A stretch of 63,552 nucleotides of DNA from Armatimonadota bacterium (GTDB taxonomy: Bacteria; Armatimonadota; Fimbriimonadia; Fimbriimonadales; Fimbriimonadaceae). Numbering within the stretch: the first letter of the stretch is position 1; the number at the start of each line of letters is the position of its first letter. Under the pieces are notes generated by a model. That model saw only the letters and a list, made by a program, of their open reading frames with translations. It did not search any database and had not been told where the DNA came from. Positions 43,026-52,042 of this stretch are shown here, piece by piece. The stretch is from positions 1-63,552 of the forward strand of contig JAGQUX010000014.1 in assembly GCA_020438215.1 (NCBI GenBank). The letters run 5' to 3'. The translations under genes were made by a program, and so were the position numbers.

Positions 43026-43726
43026 CCTGCCAGATCGTACGGCATTCCGTTCGCGACAGCAATCGCGCGGTCGCGCTCTACCGCCTCATTCAAGGCATCA
43101 TGTAGGCGATCGATGTCGGCGATGTACCGATCAAATCGAGCAACGGTTTTTGCTGGATCAACATCGCTGTTCGCCCAGTTTCGGAGATCGTGGACAATCC
43201 CGTTGGGTCCGGAAACTCGCGCCTGGATTAGCGCGAGCACTCCACCGAGCGAGTTGTTCTCGGTTCGTCCCGCTCCGCTTTGGAAGGCAACTTCGTTTTG
43301 AGCGTACGCCTTGAGTGCATGAGTCAGTCGCGCTTCGGGGGTGGATGGCAGATCGAGTTGAGAGCCAAGCACCGTGCGCCCTTCGATACGGGTGTGGAAC
43401 ACCATATCCTCAACGGTGGTTGCTGTGGATTCGATCAGACGGCGGTTTGCCATTTCGCCCTGAGCAGTCTGAGAATTGGTTTCGGCCAAGTCACGCATTT
43501 GCACAAACAGGTCACCGAGCTGGTTCAGCACGGTGAGCGCAGTGTCTGCACGTTCGCGGATTTCGTTGGCACGCAGTTCCATAGCTTGTGAATGACTTAG
43601 ACGTGAAGTATTGGTATTTGTTGCGACGTTACTGGCTGGTAGAGTCGCTGGTTTTGCCAATTCCTGGAGTCGCGTTCGGAGATAAAAGTCCGAAATCGCC
43701 ATATGGTTTTGATTGATGCGGTTCAT
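43022..43726 (-). CDS. flagellin-like helical protein
   Basis: 234 residues, ATG preceded by AGAGGA. The N-terminus 'MNRINQNHMAISDFYLRTRL' and the helix-turn block 'ADTALTVLNQLGDLFVQMRD', 'RLIESTATTVEDMVFHTRIE' resemble the D0/D1 coiled-coil region of flagellin ('RINQN...', then '...L..I..LL.QMR.LA'), but the C-terminal helix is weak and the protein is short. No flagellar gene lies nearby. It may be a reduced flagellin, a hook-associated protein or an unrelated coiled coil, so the call is tentative. Confidence 0.45.
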   Translation of the reverse strand: MNRINQNHMAISDFYLRTRLQELAKPATLPASNVATNTNTSRLSHSQAMELRANEIRERADTALTVLNQLGDLFVQMRDLAETNSQTAQGEMANRRLIESTATTVEDMVFHTRIEGRTVLGSQLDLPSTPEARLTHALKAYAQNEVAFQSGAGRTENNSLGGVLALIQARVSGPNGIVHDLRNWANSDVDPAKTVARFDRYIADIDRLHDALNEAVERDRAIAVANGMPYDLAG

Positions 43727-43957
43727 GTGTCCTCTCTTATGGAAATTTCAAGCGAAATCTCCCGTATCAGAATCTTTGGAGCGATTCAGCATGGTCATCC
43801 CGATAGAATTGCCGGTTTCCAATTCGTATCTCCTCGTAATCTGTTACTATTACTGGCTATTTAGACGCACGATGGAGGGGCAAAAACTTCGAGTTTGAGT
43901 CGATTGCAAATTGATAAGCTCGCAAACTTAAAGTCGATTGTTAAGTTGAGTTGTTTT

Positions 43958-43985
43958 GAGTAGGTCTTGAAGGCACAACCTACTC
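43958..43985. terminator. 8-bp hairpin spanning the stop of the GT39 gene
   Basis: GAGTAGGT (43958-43965) and ACCTACTC (43978-43985) pair around a 12-base loop and include the glycosyltransferase stop codon. Neither side has a long T-run, so activity as a terminator is uncertain. The 253-base stretch 43727-43979 otherwise holds only the leader of the flagellin-like gene; nothing else was seen in it. Confidence 0.45.
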
Positions 43986-45494
43986 GATATGGCGATGCTT
44001 TTGCCAGAACTCCATAACCGGAATCTTGAGCCCGCGAGCCATGGCAATCGGGGCATGAGCCTCTTCTGGGACGGCATGAGGATTATCTAGCCGATCGACT
44101 ATCCCAAACGACTCGAAGTCGTCTTTGATTGAATCGGGAATATCACCGACAAGAATCAGGCTACTGCCATCCCACTCACCCGGCCCCCAAAGCCAGAAAT
44201 TGTTGTGGAGACCGATCACTCTCGGGCCACGACAAAACTGCTCGAGAGCCGCTGCCTCGCCATAGTTCATGCCGAGGATTGGGGTGTTGTTTCGCTCATC
44301 AGGGGGAAGCGATTCCCAAACTGACTGAGCAGACTGCGCCATTTCTCGCCAGCCAAACATATCCGCAAAGCCTTGCATCGGACTTTTGAGCCCGCGTTCA
44401 GCGGCAGGTGGTTGAAGGGGCATCATCTCCACCCATTTGATGTAGAGCGGAGGGGGCAGGATTGGCATCCCCAGCGAGAAAGTGAAGGCAATCCATGCTC
44501 CGGCAAAAGCGAAGTAGCCTCTTGTGCGGGTTTTGGATTTCTCAAGCCAATTTGCAAGAACGATCGCTCCGATAGGGGAGACATAAACATAAGCCGGGCT
44601 GAGGTAGTTCTCCCGCGATCTCTCACTGACAAGCAATGTGGCAAGCACAAGGCTAAATCCAAGTGCATAACCGCGCCACTCTGGTCTCTTCCATGCGTAG
44701 AAAATCCCCAGCATCCACATGATGGAAAGTGCCGGATTGGTCACCACAATTTGTACACCAAAGAACTCCCAGGCAGGGAGGGGGATCATCTTTTTGATTG
44801 TGGCGTTGCGGAGAAACTCCAGTGTGATCCAATCGTTTTGAACCTGCCAAGCGATGTGTGGCGCAAAAATCAAGGCGGCAACGACCGCACAAGCATACGG
44901 CTCCCAAGACTTGAAATCCGCGCGGCGACCGGTGAAAAGTGTCGCTCCCAGTAGCCCAAGAACCAGCCAGAGAGCACTCAACTTTGTCAGCAGAGCGAGG
45001 CCAAGAATCACGCCGAGCCAAAGATAGAGCCTCGGTTTCTTATCCTGAGCAATGCGAATCCATAGAAACACCGCCGCCGCCCAAAGAAGAACATCCAGGC
45101 CGTTCATTGAATAGAGGTGGGCAATAACGCGATACACTCCCGCACCAGCAACGGCAAGACAAGCCAGGATCTGGGCAAGTTTGCCACCGCCTAGTCTTCT
45201 CGCAACTTGGGCATAGAGAATCGCTGTCCCCGCACTCGCGAGGATTGTCGGGGTGCGGATAGCGATTAGATTTTCGCCAAAGAAACTGGTAAACAGCTTG
45301 ACGACAAAGACGCAAAGTGGAGGATGATCGACATATCCCCAAGCGAGCCGATCTGAACACGCGAGATAGTAAAGCTCATCTCGAAAGATGCCGTACTGGT
45401 TGATGACGGCGATGTGGAGGATGACAAGTATGCCAACAATCCATAGAATTGGACGCCATGCAAATTCTGGCAAGGGGCGATCTTCCAAGCTCAC
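43980..45494 (-). CDS. glycosyltransferase family 39/ArnT-like membrane protein
   Basis: 504 residues, GTG start. A polytopic membrane enzyme of the PMT/ArnT superfamily that moves a sugar from a lipid-phosphate donor. The first periplasmic loop has 'IFRDELYYLACSDRLAWGYV' followed by DHPP, the acidic catalytic motif. About ten membrane helices can be drawn (for example 'ILWIVGILVILHIAVINQYG' and 'LGVILGLALLTKLSALWLVL'); the C-terminal ~130 residues form a soluble domain. It is the last gene of a four-gene minus-strand unit in which each start overlaps the previous stop by four bases. Confidence 0.82.
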   Translation of the reverse strand: MSLEDRPLPEFAWRPILWIVGILVILHIAVINQYGIFRDELYYLACSDRLAWGYVDHPPLCVFVVKLFTSFFGENLIAIRTPTILASAGTAILYAQVARRLGGGKLAQILACLAVAGAGVYRVIAHLYSMNGLDVLLWAAAVFLWIRIAQDKKPRLYLWLGVILGLALLTKLSALWLVLGLLGATLFTGRRADFKSWEPYACAVVAALIFAPHIAWQVQNDWITLEFLRNATIKKMIPLPAWEFFGVQIVVTNPALSIMWMLGIFYAWKRPEWRGYALGFSLVLATLLVSERSRENYLSPAYVYVSPIGAIVLANWLEKSKTRTRGYFAFAGAWIAFTFSLGMPILPPPLYIKWVEMMPLQPPAAERGLKSPMQGFADMFGWREMAQSAQSVWESLPPDERNNTPILGMNYGEAAALEQFCRGPRVIGLHNNFWLWGPGEWDGSSLILVGDIPDSIKDDFESFGIVDRLDNPHAVPEEAHAPIAMARGLKIPVMEFWQKHRHIE

Positions 45495-46612
45495 TCCTGA
45501 CTCGAAAGGGCGATGATCTGTTGGACGATTTTCTCGGCGGAATGGTGGGGCGCGTGAGCTTTGGCGGCTTCACTCATCTGAGCGCGCAATTCAGGGTTTT
45601 TCAGTTTGATCGCCTGTTGCTCTAGTTCTTTGATTCCGCGTGCGATGACACCGGCTCCACACTGCTCCAAGAAGTCAGCATTGCCTTCTTCTTGTCCGGG
45701 GATGAGGAACGGCCAGTACACCAAGAATGGGAGCCCAACCGTCAGGGCTTCAAAGGTGGTGAGGCCGCCTGGCTTGGCGACCAGGAAATCGGCCGCCGCC
45801 ATATGCTTGACCATCGTCGCTTGGTCGATATGTCCAAGGACATTGACGCGGGGATCATCCTGGAAGCGATTTTTGAGAGCGGAGCGCATTGCCTCGTTTC
45901 GCCCGGAGATGACGGTCACGAGTAGCCCCTGGATTCGGAGGGCCTCCACCGCTTCCAGGAGTGGCCCACCACCAATCCCACCACTACTGACCAAAGCCAA
46001 AACTGCGGTTTCATCAATACCGAGTTGGGCCCGAGCCTCCACTCTTTTGGGGGCAGATTCAAATACAGGGTGAACAGGAATCCCAGTGACGGTGACCTTG
46101 TCTTTCACACTGGGGAGCCGCTGGGCAAGGATGTCGCGTGAATACTCTTGCGGGACAAAGAACCAATCCGGTTTGCCACGGAGCCACATCCGGTGGACGT
46201 ACAGATCGGTGACGACAACACCCATCTTGAATGAGATTTGATCGCGCATCCTTGCGAGAGCGGGTTGGGGAAGGCTGTGAGTGCAGATCACCCAATCCGG
46301 TTTATGGGCGCGGATGATCTTGGCAAGTGGGCGACAAAACTGCTTATCCAGCCCGGTTTGGAAGTAGTAATTGAAGCGTGGGCGATCTGAAGTTCGGTAA
46401 AGGTGACCCCACATCTTGGGGCGACGCCGAACCAGAGTTTCATACCCACCGCGATACCACTTGCGGAAACCTTTGGAGGTGAAGTCAAGAGCATCTTCGT
46501 GGACGGCATGGAGGCCCATCGCTTGCGCTTGCGCGACGATGGCATCTGCGGCAGAAGTATGTCCGTTGCCTGTACTTGCGCTGAGAACCAAGATGCGCGG
46601 CTTTGCACTCAT
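45491..46612 (-). CDS. MGDG synthase/UgtP-like diacylglycerol glycosyltransferase
   Basis: 373 residues from the ATG at 46612. A GT28-type enzyme: the N-terminal motif 'VLSASTGNGHTSAADAIVAQ' matches the 'G-x-GH-x-SA' of MGDG synthases and processive glucosyltransferases. The C-terminal nucleotide-sugar site is 'FLVAKPGGLTTFEALTVGLP', with 'SSGGIGGGPLLEAVEALRIQ' at the domain boundary. It probably adds glucose or galactose to diacylglycerol. Overlaps neighbours by four bases on both sides (ATGA, GTGA), consistent with a coupled envelope-glycolipid operon. Confidence 0.85.
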   Translation of the reverse strand: MSAKPRILVLSASTGNGHTSAADAIVAQAQAMGLHAVHEDALDFTSKGFRKWYRGGYETLVRRRPKMWGHLYRTSDRPRFNYYFQTGLDKQFCRPLAKIIRAHKPDWVICTHSLPQPALARMRDQISFKMGVVVTDLYVHRMWLRGKPDWFFVPQEYSRDILAQRLPSVKDKVTVTGIPVHPVFESAPKRVEARAQLGIDETAVLALVSSGGIGGGPLLEAVEALRIQGLLVTVISGRNEAMRSALKNRFQDDPRVNVLGHIDQATMVKHMAAADFLVAKPGGLTTFEALTVGLPFLVYWPFLIPGQEEGNADFLEQCGAGVIARGIKELEQQAIKLKNPELRAQMSEAAKAHAPHHSAEKIVQQIIALSSQE

Positions 46613-47421
46613 GCGGTGACTTCCTTGCGCTTCTCGTTGCGAGCAATGCGCTCTCTCAGCTTTTGGACGGTCTTCCAGATGCGGAGCCGGTGATATCGCT
46701 GGAGAAGCACCAGATAGAAATCTCCCCAAACGAAGAACGCGCAGTGGAAGATGATGTAGCCGTGGAAGTGTTGTTGCACTGCCACCAACAGCGGCCCAAT
46801 GTTGATGAGCGCGATGATGAAATGGACGATCTCCCCGATGCGGGTTCCGACTTCAAATCTCAGCAAATCATTGGGAGAGGGTTTGGCAACGTACTCAACT
46901 TTCTTGCCTGACTTCTTTTCCTCTCGCGTCAGGCGAGTGTTGCCGATGTACCAGTTCACAAATGCCCGAAAACCCTCGATTCCAACCGCGCGATAAAACT
47001 TCTCGCTCTCCCACTTCTTGGGGGTGAAATACCAATCACCAAATGCGTCCGGTGGTGGTTCGGGGGTGGCGTTTGGGTCAGCGGTGAGAAGATTGGTGAT
47101 GGCGTGCTTATAAACCTCAACCAAGATCATCAGCACTTGTACGACCAAGAGGGCGAGGAAACTGTACAGCACCCACGGGGCATTTCCTTTCCATCCTACA
47201 TAGATCATCGGGATGTTGAATAGGGCGCGCACCACTTGAGCTCTGCCGAAGTATCTTGCCGACTCTATGCGCTCGCGGATGTCGTGTTCTGCCCAGCCTT
47301 CTGCTGAATGTGCTTCCTTAGCCGAGGGAAGCAAACGGTCTTTGACCAAGTTTGTGATAAACACGTAAAACGCACGCATGCCCAGGCGTTCGGCAAGCAA
47401 CGTGCGGTCGAGGCGTTTCAT
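46609..47421 (-). CDS. membrane protein of unknown function in a glycolipid operon
   Basis: 270 residues. Predicted helices: 'VVRALFNIPMIYVGW', 'WVLYSFLALLVVQVLMILVE', 'IGEIVHFIIALINIGPLLVA' and 'IIFHCAFFVWGDFYLVLLQR'. Between the second and third lies a soluble loop with the notable 'FYRAVGIEGFRAFVNWYIGN'. The basic C-terminus is cytoplasmic by charge. Its start overlaps the stop of the LpxH-like gene by four bases and it overlaps the glycosyltransferase, so it likely acts in the same lipid-sugar pathway, but no family was recognised. Confidence 0.65.
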   Translation of the reverse strand: MKRLDRTLLAERLGMRAFYVFITNLVKDRLLPSAKEAHSAEGWAEHDIRERIESARYFGRAQVVRALFNIPMIYVGWKGNAPWVLYSFLALLVVQVLMILVEVYKHAITNLLTADPNATPEPPPDAFGDWYFTPKKWESEKFYRAVGIEGFRAFVNWYIGNTRLTREEKKSGKKVEYVAKPSPNDLLRFEVGTRIGEIVHFIIALINIGPLLVAVQQHFHGYIIFHCAFFVWGDFYLVLLQRYHRLRIWKTVQKLRERIARNEKRKEVTA

Positions 47422-48236
47422 TTCGAACCTGATTTCGGGGCGGTTGTGACAAGCCCTTTGATCGACTCCCAGGTTTCAGAGGACTTTTTTTCGGATTGCG
47501 GCTGGAAGTGGAGAAGTTCTAACTGTCCGTCTATATGCTCCACTACGGCGGTGCAGTGTTCCACCCAGTCGCCGTCATTGATATAGATAAACCCATCGGG
47601 TTGATCGTCAATCATAGGGCGGTGGACATGCCCGCAGACGACGCCATCGAATTTGTTTTCTTTCGCAAATTCGATGACCGACTGCTCAAAGTGGGTGGCC
47701 TTGCCAACAAATTTTTTCACCCCCCGCTTGAGCGCAGAGGCAAAGTCGATGTTACGGCGTCCTTTTTCGTTGCGGTTTTCATTGACCTTGGCATTGAGGC
47801 CCGTCACTGCCTCGTACATCCAAGCACCGATGAAAGCCACCGGTTTGTATTTGGTGCAAGTACGGTCAAACAGATCGCCATGAACAACTAGCAGATCACG
47901 CCCATCAAGGAGTTCATGGCGGAAGCTGTGCTGGATCTCAATATCCCCGAACATGACTCCGTGAATGCGCCGCATAAACGCATCGTGGTTGCCAGGTGTG
48001 TAATAGACTTTTGCACCGCTGTTGGAGTGCTCGAAAACGCTTTTGATAACGGCGGTTACGGCAGGCGACCACTTTCGATCTTTGCGCCCTACCCAGCCAT
48101 CAATGATGTCGCCAACAAGGAAGAGATGATCGCAGGTGAACGACTCCAAGAAGTCGTGAACGGCCTCAACCTTTGCCCCGACGGCTCCGAGGTGAAGGTC
48201 TGAAATAAAAACCGTTCGATAATGCGGCTTGCTCAT
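47418..48236 (-). CDS. lpxH: UDP-2,3-diacylglucosamine diphosphatase-like metallophosphoesterase (LpxH family)
   Basis: 272 residues. All five metallophosphoesterase blocks are present: 'FISDLHLGAVGA', 'FLVGDIIDGW', 'YYTPGNHDAFMRR', 'LLVVHGDLFDRT' and 'VVCGHVHRPMI'. Length and the 'FDRTCTKYKPVAFIG' insert match the LpxH/LpxH2-type family that releases lipid X in lipid A synthesis. Whether this bacterium makes lipid A cannot be told here; a related sugar-lipid diphosphatase role is possible. First gene of the four-gene chain 48236-43980. Confidence 0.8.
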   Translation of the reverse strand: MSKPHYRTVFISDLHLGAVGAKVEAVHDFLESFTCDHLFLVGDIIDGWVGRKDRKWSPAVTAVIKSVFEHSNSGAKVYYTPGNHDAFMRRIHGVMFGDIEIQHSFRHELLDGRDLLVVHGDLFDRTCTKYKPVAFIGAWMYEAVTGLNAKVNENRNEKGRRNIDFASALKRGVKKFVGKATHFEQSVIEFAKENKFDGVVCGHVHRPMIDDQPDGFIYINDGDWVEHCTAVVEHIDGQLELLHFQPQSEKKSSETWESIKGLVTTAPKSGSK

Positions 48237-48312
48237 GCTGGCAGGAAAACGCTGTTCCGCAAGCGTATTTTACGCTAAGGGGATTACGGAGCCTTCGCCG
48301 GGAAGGTTCCAA

Positions 48313-49047
48313 TTACTCAAAGAAGCCCCGGTGCCGGGTTGCGAGCGTGTAGGAGTATTTGTCGAAAAAATCGCCCATGATGCGAACAAACGGGCCGGCA
48401 ACGAAGAGGAATTCCGCTAGCATGATGAAGACTCCAGCGGGAAAAACTCTTGCCACTGCGCCCGCGAGTACCTCAACAAGTTTGGTGAAAAGGCTCCCAA
48501 AAAGGATGTTGAAAAGCCCAAAGCCCACCGCAAATTTCAAAGCGGTGAGGTGGATGGGAATCATGTCTCGCTCCAGGTGCTGGAATTGGTGAGCAGGGTC
48601 TGGCGCGTGCTTTCGATAGATTTGTTTGTTATCCAGCCACCAGCCGACTTGATAGGCAATCGCAGTGACGACAAAGCAGTAAATCGGGGTTGAGAAGAGC
48701 CCAATCCAGTGCGCGTATTTGCTCAGCAGATTTGACAGAGAGTTAACGTAAAGTTGGGTGACATAGCCTAGCCCGATGCCGACCAGGTTCGTCCAGCCCG
48801 TCGCAAAAAAGACTCCAAACAGCTTCCCGCGAAAGATTTCCGGGAGTGGGTGCCCTTGTAACTCACCGTTCTGAATTGCGCGCCGATTCTCCAGCGCTTT
48901 CCGACTGACTTTCAGATCTTCTTTGAGTCGTTTCCAGTGGTAAGCAGGGTTTACGAAGTTCAGCAGGAGCCGCTTCCAATTCGTTGTCCCCTCTTCTGGC
49001 GAGAAGTGGGCAACGTGCGGCGGCTTTTCGGGTTGCTGGTTCGGCAT
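48313..49047 (-). CDS. polytopic membrane protein of unknown function
   Basis: 244 residues. A basic N-terminal part ('NWKRLLLNFVNPAYHWKRLK') precedes five or so hydrophobic segments, such as 'TNLVGIGLGYVTQLYVNSL', 'GLFSTPIYCFVVTAIAYQVG', 'FAVGFGLFNILFGSLFTKLV' and 'VFIMLAEFLFVAGPFVRIMG'. It lies 76 bases upstream of the LpxH-like operon on the same strand and is divergent from mutM. No domain recognised. Confidence 0.65.
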   Translation of the reverse strand: MPNQQPEKPPHVAHFSPEEGTTNWKRLLLNFVNPAYHWKRLKEDLKVSRKALENRRAIQNGELQGHPLPEIFRGKLFGVFFATGWTNLVGIGLGYVTQLYVNSLSNLLSKYAHWIGLFSTPIYCFVVTAIAYQVGWWLDNKQIYRKHAPDPAHQFQHLERDMIPIHLTALKFAVGFGLFNILFGSLFTKLVEVLAGAVARVFPAGVFIMLAEFLFVAGPFVRIMGDFFDKYSYTLATRHRGFFE

Positions 49048-49141
49048 GGAGCAGAGTGCTTTTGGTCAGAATACCAACTCCCCATGACTTGCTACGGCGG
49101 GAGCCTGGGCGGAGATGCACTCTCGGCGTAGACTGAGCCTG

Positions 49142-49984
49142 ATGCCAGAACTCCCCGAAGTGGAACGTGTCCGCAAGATCATGGAAGATGTCCTGCTGGG
49201 TCAGGAGATCAAAGAAGCCGAAGTTGTGGAGGATGAGATTGTCCTGAGCGGGCAGCCTGCGGAGAGCTATGTCGCCGCCCTGCAAGGGCGAACCGTCACT
49301 GGACTCGGGCGAAAAGGGAAGTTTTGGTGGATCGAATTTGAAGAGGCTCCGGTTGTATTTGGTCACTTGGGAATGTCGGGCTGGATACGGGAGCTAGGTA
49401 ACGATGACTTCCGCCTGAAAGAGCATGGCGAAGCCCCGCTTGTGGATGAAAATGGCCGTCCGCGATTCCTGAAGATGATGCTGAAAGCAGCAAACGGGCG
49501 GAAGGTGGCATTAACGGATGGAAGGCGATTGGCTCGGCTCTGGCTTGGCGATTCTCCTGATACTGATCCGCGTGTTAAAAAGCTCGGTCGTGATTGCTAT
49601 CTCGAGCCTCTTTCCACTGAGGAGATCAGCAAGATTTTCGCGAAGAAGAAAGCCCCTCTCAAGGCGGTTTTGCTTGACCAAGCTATCTTCGCGGGAATCG
49701 GGAACTGGCTGGCTGATGAAATTATGTTCCAAGCAGGAGTTGCTCCGAAGCGTCCTGTGAACACGCTCAGCGAGGCAGAAATTGAGGCACTCAGAGTCAA
49801 GATGGGCGACATTTTGGAACTGTCAGTTAGGGCTGGCGCGGATTACGCACAATTCCCCAATGACTGGATGTTCCATGTTCGTTGGGGAGGCTCCAAAGGC
49901 GCGGAAACAATCGGCGGTCACCAAATCATTCGCGAGCAAGTGGGTGGTCGGACGACGGCATGGGTTCCGACTTTGCAGAAGTGA
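49142..49984 (+). CDS. mutM: formamidopyrimidine-DNA glycosylase (MutM/Fpg) lacking zinc-finger cysteines
   Basis: 280 residues starting at the ATG that leaves an N-terminal Pro (MPELPEVE), the catalytic nucleophile after Met removal, with Glu3. The conserved Lys lies in 'GLGRKGKFWWIEFEE', and helix-2-turn-helix block 'LDQAIFAGIGNWLADEIMFQ' is intact. The C-terminal region, normally a four-Cys zinc finger, has no Cys: it reads 'KGAETIGGHQIIREQVGGRT' then TAWVP, so it is a zincless-finger type, as in NEIL1 and plant Fpg. It excises oxidised purines such as 8-oxoguanine. Not preceded by an operon partner. Confidence 0.93.
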   Translation: MPELPEVERVRKIMEDVLLGQEIKEAEVVEDEIVLSGQPAESYVAALQGRTVTGLGRKGKFWWIEFEEAPVVFGHLGMSGWIRELGNDDFRLKEHGEAPLVDENGRPRFLKMMLKAANGRKVALTDGRRLARLWLGDSPDTDPRVKKLGRDCYLEPLSTEEISKIFAKKKAPLKAVLLDQAIFAGIGNWLADEIMFQAGVAPKRPVNTLSEAEIEALRVKMGDILELSVRAGADYAQFPNDWMFHVRWGGSKGAETIGGHQIIREQVGGRTTAWVPTLQK

Positions 49985-50051
49985 CCTAATCCCGCTTTGC
50001 ATCGGGGCCAAAGATAGTAAGAGAGCACCCGCTTCTAGTAGGATTACCAGT

Positions 50052-51497
50052 ATGTCAGATGTCGCAAAGACCCCCATCACCGTAGCTTATGGCGACGGTA
50101 TCGGCCCGGAAATTATGAAAGCCTCTCTTCGAGTGATGGAGGCGGCGGGCGCGGCACTTGACATCCAGTCCATTGAGATTGGTGAGCAGGTTTATCTTCG
50201 CGGACACTCCAGCGGGATTGAAGACGCGGCCTGGGACAGCTTGCGACGCACAAAAGTCTTCTTCAAAGCACCGATCACAACTCCGCAGGGGGGCGGCTAT
50301 AAGAGCCTGAATGTTACGGTTCGGAAGTCGCTGGGGATGTTTGCGAACGTGCGCCCCTGCGTGGCTTACGCACCGTTTGTTCCTACCAACCATCCAGGCA
50401 TGGATTTGATCGTTGTCCGCGAGAATGAAGAGGATCTCTACGCTGGTATTGAGTATCAGCAGACCGACGACGTGATGGAGTCCATGAAGATCATTTCTCG
50501 ACCGGGAAGTGAGCGGATTGTCCGGTACGCGTTTGATCTTGCGCGATCACAGGGCCGAAAGAAAGTCACCTGTATGACGAAGGACAACATCATGAAGATC
50601 TCTGATGGATTGTTCCACCGGTGCTTCAATGATATTGGCCAGATTTACCGTGATATTGAGCAAGATCATTACATCATTGATATCGGAATGGCGCGTGTTG
50701 CGACTCGGCCCGAACGGTTTGATGTCATTGTTCTCCCGAACCTGTACGGCGACATTCTGAGCGACGTCACAGCTGAAACGACGGGCTCCGTTGGTCTCGG
50801 CCCGAGCGCGAATATCGGCCCTCATTGCTCGATGTTTGAAGCCATTCATGGCTCGGCACCGGATATTGCTGGTCGCGGAATTGCTAATCCAAGCGGTTTG
50901 CTTCTTGCCGGTGTGATGATGCTCGTCCATATTGGTCAGAACAAAGTCGCTGAGAAGGTTCATAACGCTTGGTTGAAAACGATTGAAGATGGAGTTCATA
51001 CCGGAGACATCTATCAAGCGGGCCGCTCCACTCAGAAAGTAGGCACTCAAGATTTTGCAGATGCGGTGATTGAGCGTCTTGGTCAAACCCCGAGCAAGCT
51101 GCGCAGCGTAAGCTATCCGGAATCAGAAGGACGCGTTGCGATCGGCACGGTTGAGAACCATCCACCCCAGAAAAAAGAGATTGTCGGCGTGGACATCTAT
51201 CTGCACTCACGCCTGACAACCGATCAGATCGCCGAGAAGATGAAAGCCTCCGAATGTGAAGGGATGGTGTGCAATCTGATTACAAATCGTGGAGTGAAAG
51301 TTTGGCCAGACGGTATGGCAGAGACTTTTACCTCGGATCACTGGCGATGCCGATTCATGTGCGATTCCACTGTCACTCACGCGCAGATCGTGACGCTTTT
51401 AAATAAGATTATTGAGCAAGACCTTGACTTTATCAAAGTTGAGCAGCTATGTAAGTTCAACGGCGAGATCGCTTTCTCGCTGGGTCAAGGTCAGTAG
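50052..51497 (+). CDS. icd: NADP-dependent isocitrate dehydrogenase, long type with C-terminal extension
   Basis: 481 residues from the ATG at 50052, preceded by AGGATTACC. Converts isocitrate to 2-oxoglutarate. Motifs: 'ITVAYGDGIGPEIMKASLRV' at the N-terminus, substrate segment 'LNVTVRKSLGMFANVRP' and 'VRENEEDLYAGIEYQQTDDV', then 'CMTKDNIMKISDGLFHR', the metal site 'DIIVLPNLYGDILSDVTAE'-like block, and 'MFEAIHGSAPDIAGRGIANP'. About 140 C-terminal residues ('KKEIVGVDIYLHSRLTTDQI', 'CEGMVCNLITNRGVKVWPDG') match the Thermus-type IDH extension. It ends one base before the opposing tag stop. Confidence 0.93.
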   Translation: MSDVAKTPITVAYGDGIGPEIMKASLRVMEAAGAALDIQSIEIGEQVYLRGHSSGIEDAAWDSLRRTKVFFKAPITTPQGGGYKSLNVTVRKSLGMFANVRPCVAYAPFVPTNHPGMDLIVVRENEEDLYAGIEYQQTDDVMESMKIISRPGSERIVRYAFDLARSQGRKKVTCMTKDNIMKISDGLFHRCFNDIGQIYRDIEQDHYIIDIGMARVATRPERFDVIVLPNLYGDILSDVTAETTGSVGLGPSANIGPHCSMFEAIHGSAPDIAGRGIANPSGLLLAGVMMLVHIGQNKVAEKVHNAWLKTIEDGVHTGDIYQAGRSTQKVGTQDFADAVIERLGQTPSKLRSVSYPESEGRVAIGTVENHPPQKKEIVGVDIYLHSRLTTDQIAEKMKASECEGMVCNLITNRGVKVWPDGMAETFTSDHWRCRFMCDSTVTHAQIVTLLNKIIEQDLDFIKVEQLCKFNGEIAFSLGQGQ

Positions 51498-51498
51498 A

Positions 51499-52032
51499 TC
51501 AAAGCGAAGGGATTGACTTGCCGACGGCACAGTTTTCGTCGTGGGCACCGGGGAGATAGCCGAGGCTCATCAGGAACTCGCCCACGATTTCGCCGCCGGT
51601 GAATTTGAAGGTCTTCTTGAAGAGCTTGACCCATTCCGGCTTCTCCATCGGGTGATGATGGTCGAGCCAGTTGGCAAAACTTCCGTGTTCTTTAATCAAG
51701 CTGAGGATGACATTCGCGTTATGGATGGCGGCTAGCACCTTCAGGCGATTTCGGATGATGCCAGGATCACCCAAAAGACGAGTGATATCTTCATCGCCGT
51801 AGCCGGCAACCTTGACGATATCAAATCCAGAGTAAGCCATTTGGAAGCCCTCCCGCTTCTTCAAAATCGTTTCCCAGCTCAGGCCCGCTTGGTTGATCTC
51901 TAGGATGAGCCGCTCGAAAAGAACTTGATCATCACGGCTGGGAAAGCCGTACTCGGTATCGTGATACTGCTTGTGGAGAGGGTGTGCCCTCTCCGAATTC
52001 ACGAACTCACAATACGATTGAAACTCAGCCAT
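51499..52032 (-). CDS. tag: DNA-3-methyladenine glycosylase I
   Basis: 177 residues from the ATG at 52032; a TTG at 52041 is less likely. It removes 3-methyladenine. The N-terminal 'QYHDTEYGFPSRDDQVLFER' and 'LEINQAGLSWETILKKREGF' are family hallmarks. The zinc 'snap' is kept: C8 and H24 at the N-terminus with H-x3-C ('HDENC') at the C-terminus. The Cys-rich ArsR gene lies 42 bases upstream on the same strand, with an inverted repeat (52043-52066) in the gap, so co-regulation with it is plausible. Confidence 0.92.
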   Translation of the reverse strand: MAEFQSYCEFVNSERAHPLHKQYHDTEYGFPSRDDQVLFERLILEINQAGLSWETILKKREGFQMAYSGFDIVKVAGYGDEDITRLLGDPGIIRNRLKVLAAIHNANVILSLIKEHGSFANWLDHHHPMEKPEWVKLFKKTFKFTGGEIVGEFLMSLGYLPGAHDENCAVGKSIPSL

Positions 52033-52042
52033 GACGATCAAT

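Noticed and set aside
49782-50051. Long open frame joining mutM and icd in another frame
   Set aside because: It overlaps mutM out of frame; the icd start at 50052 is supported by homology and AGGATTACC.
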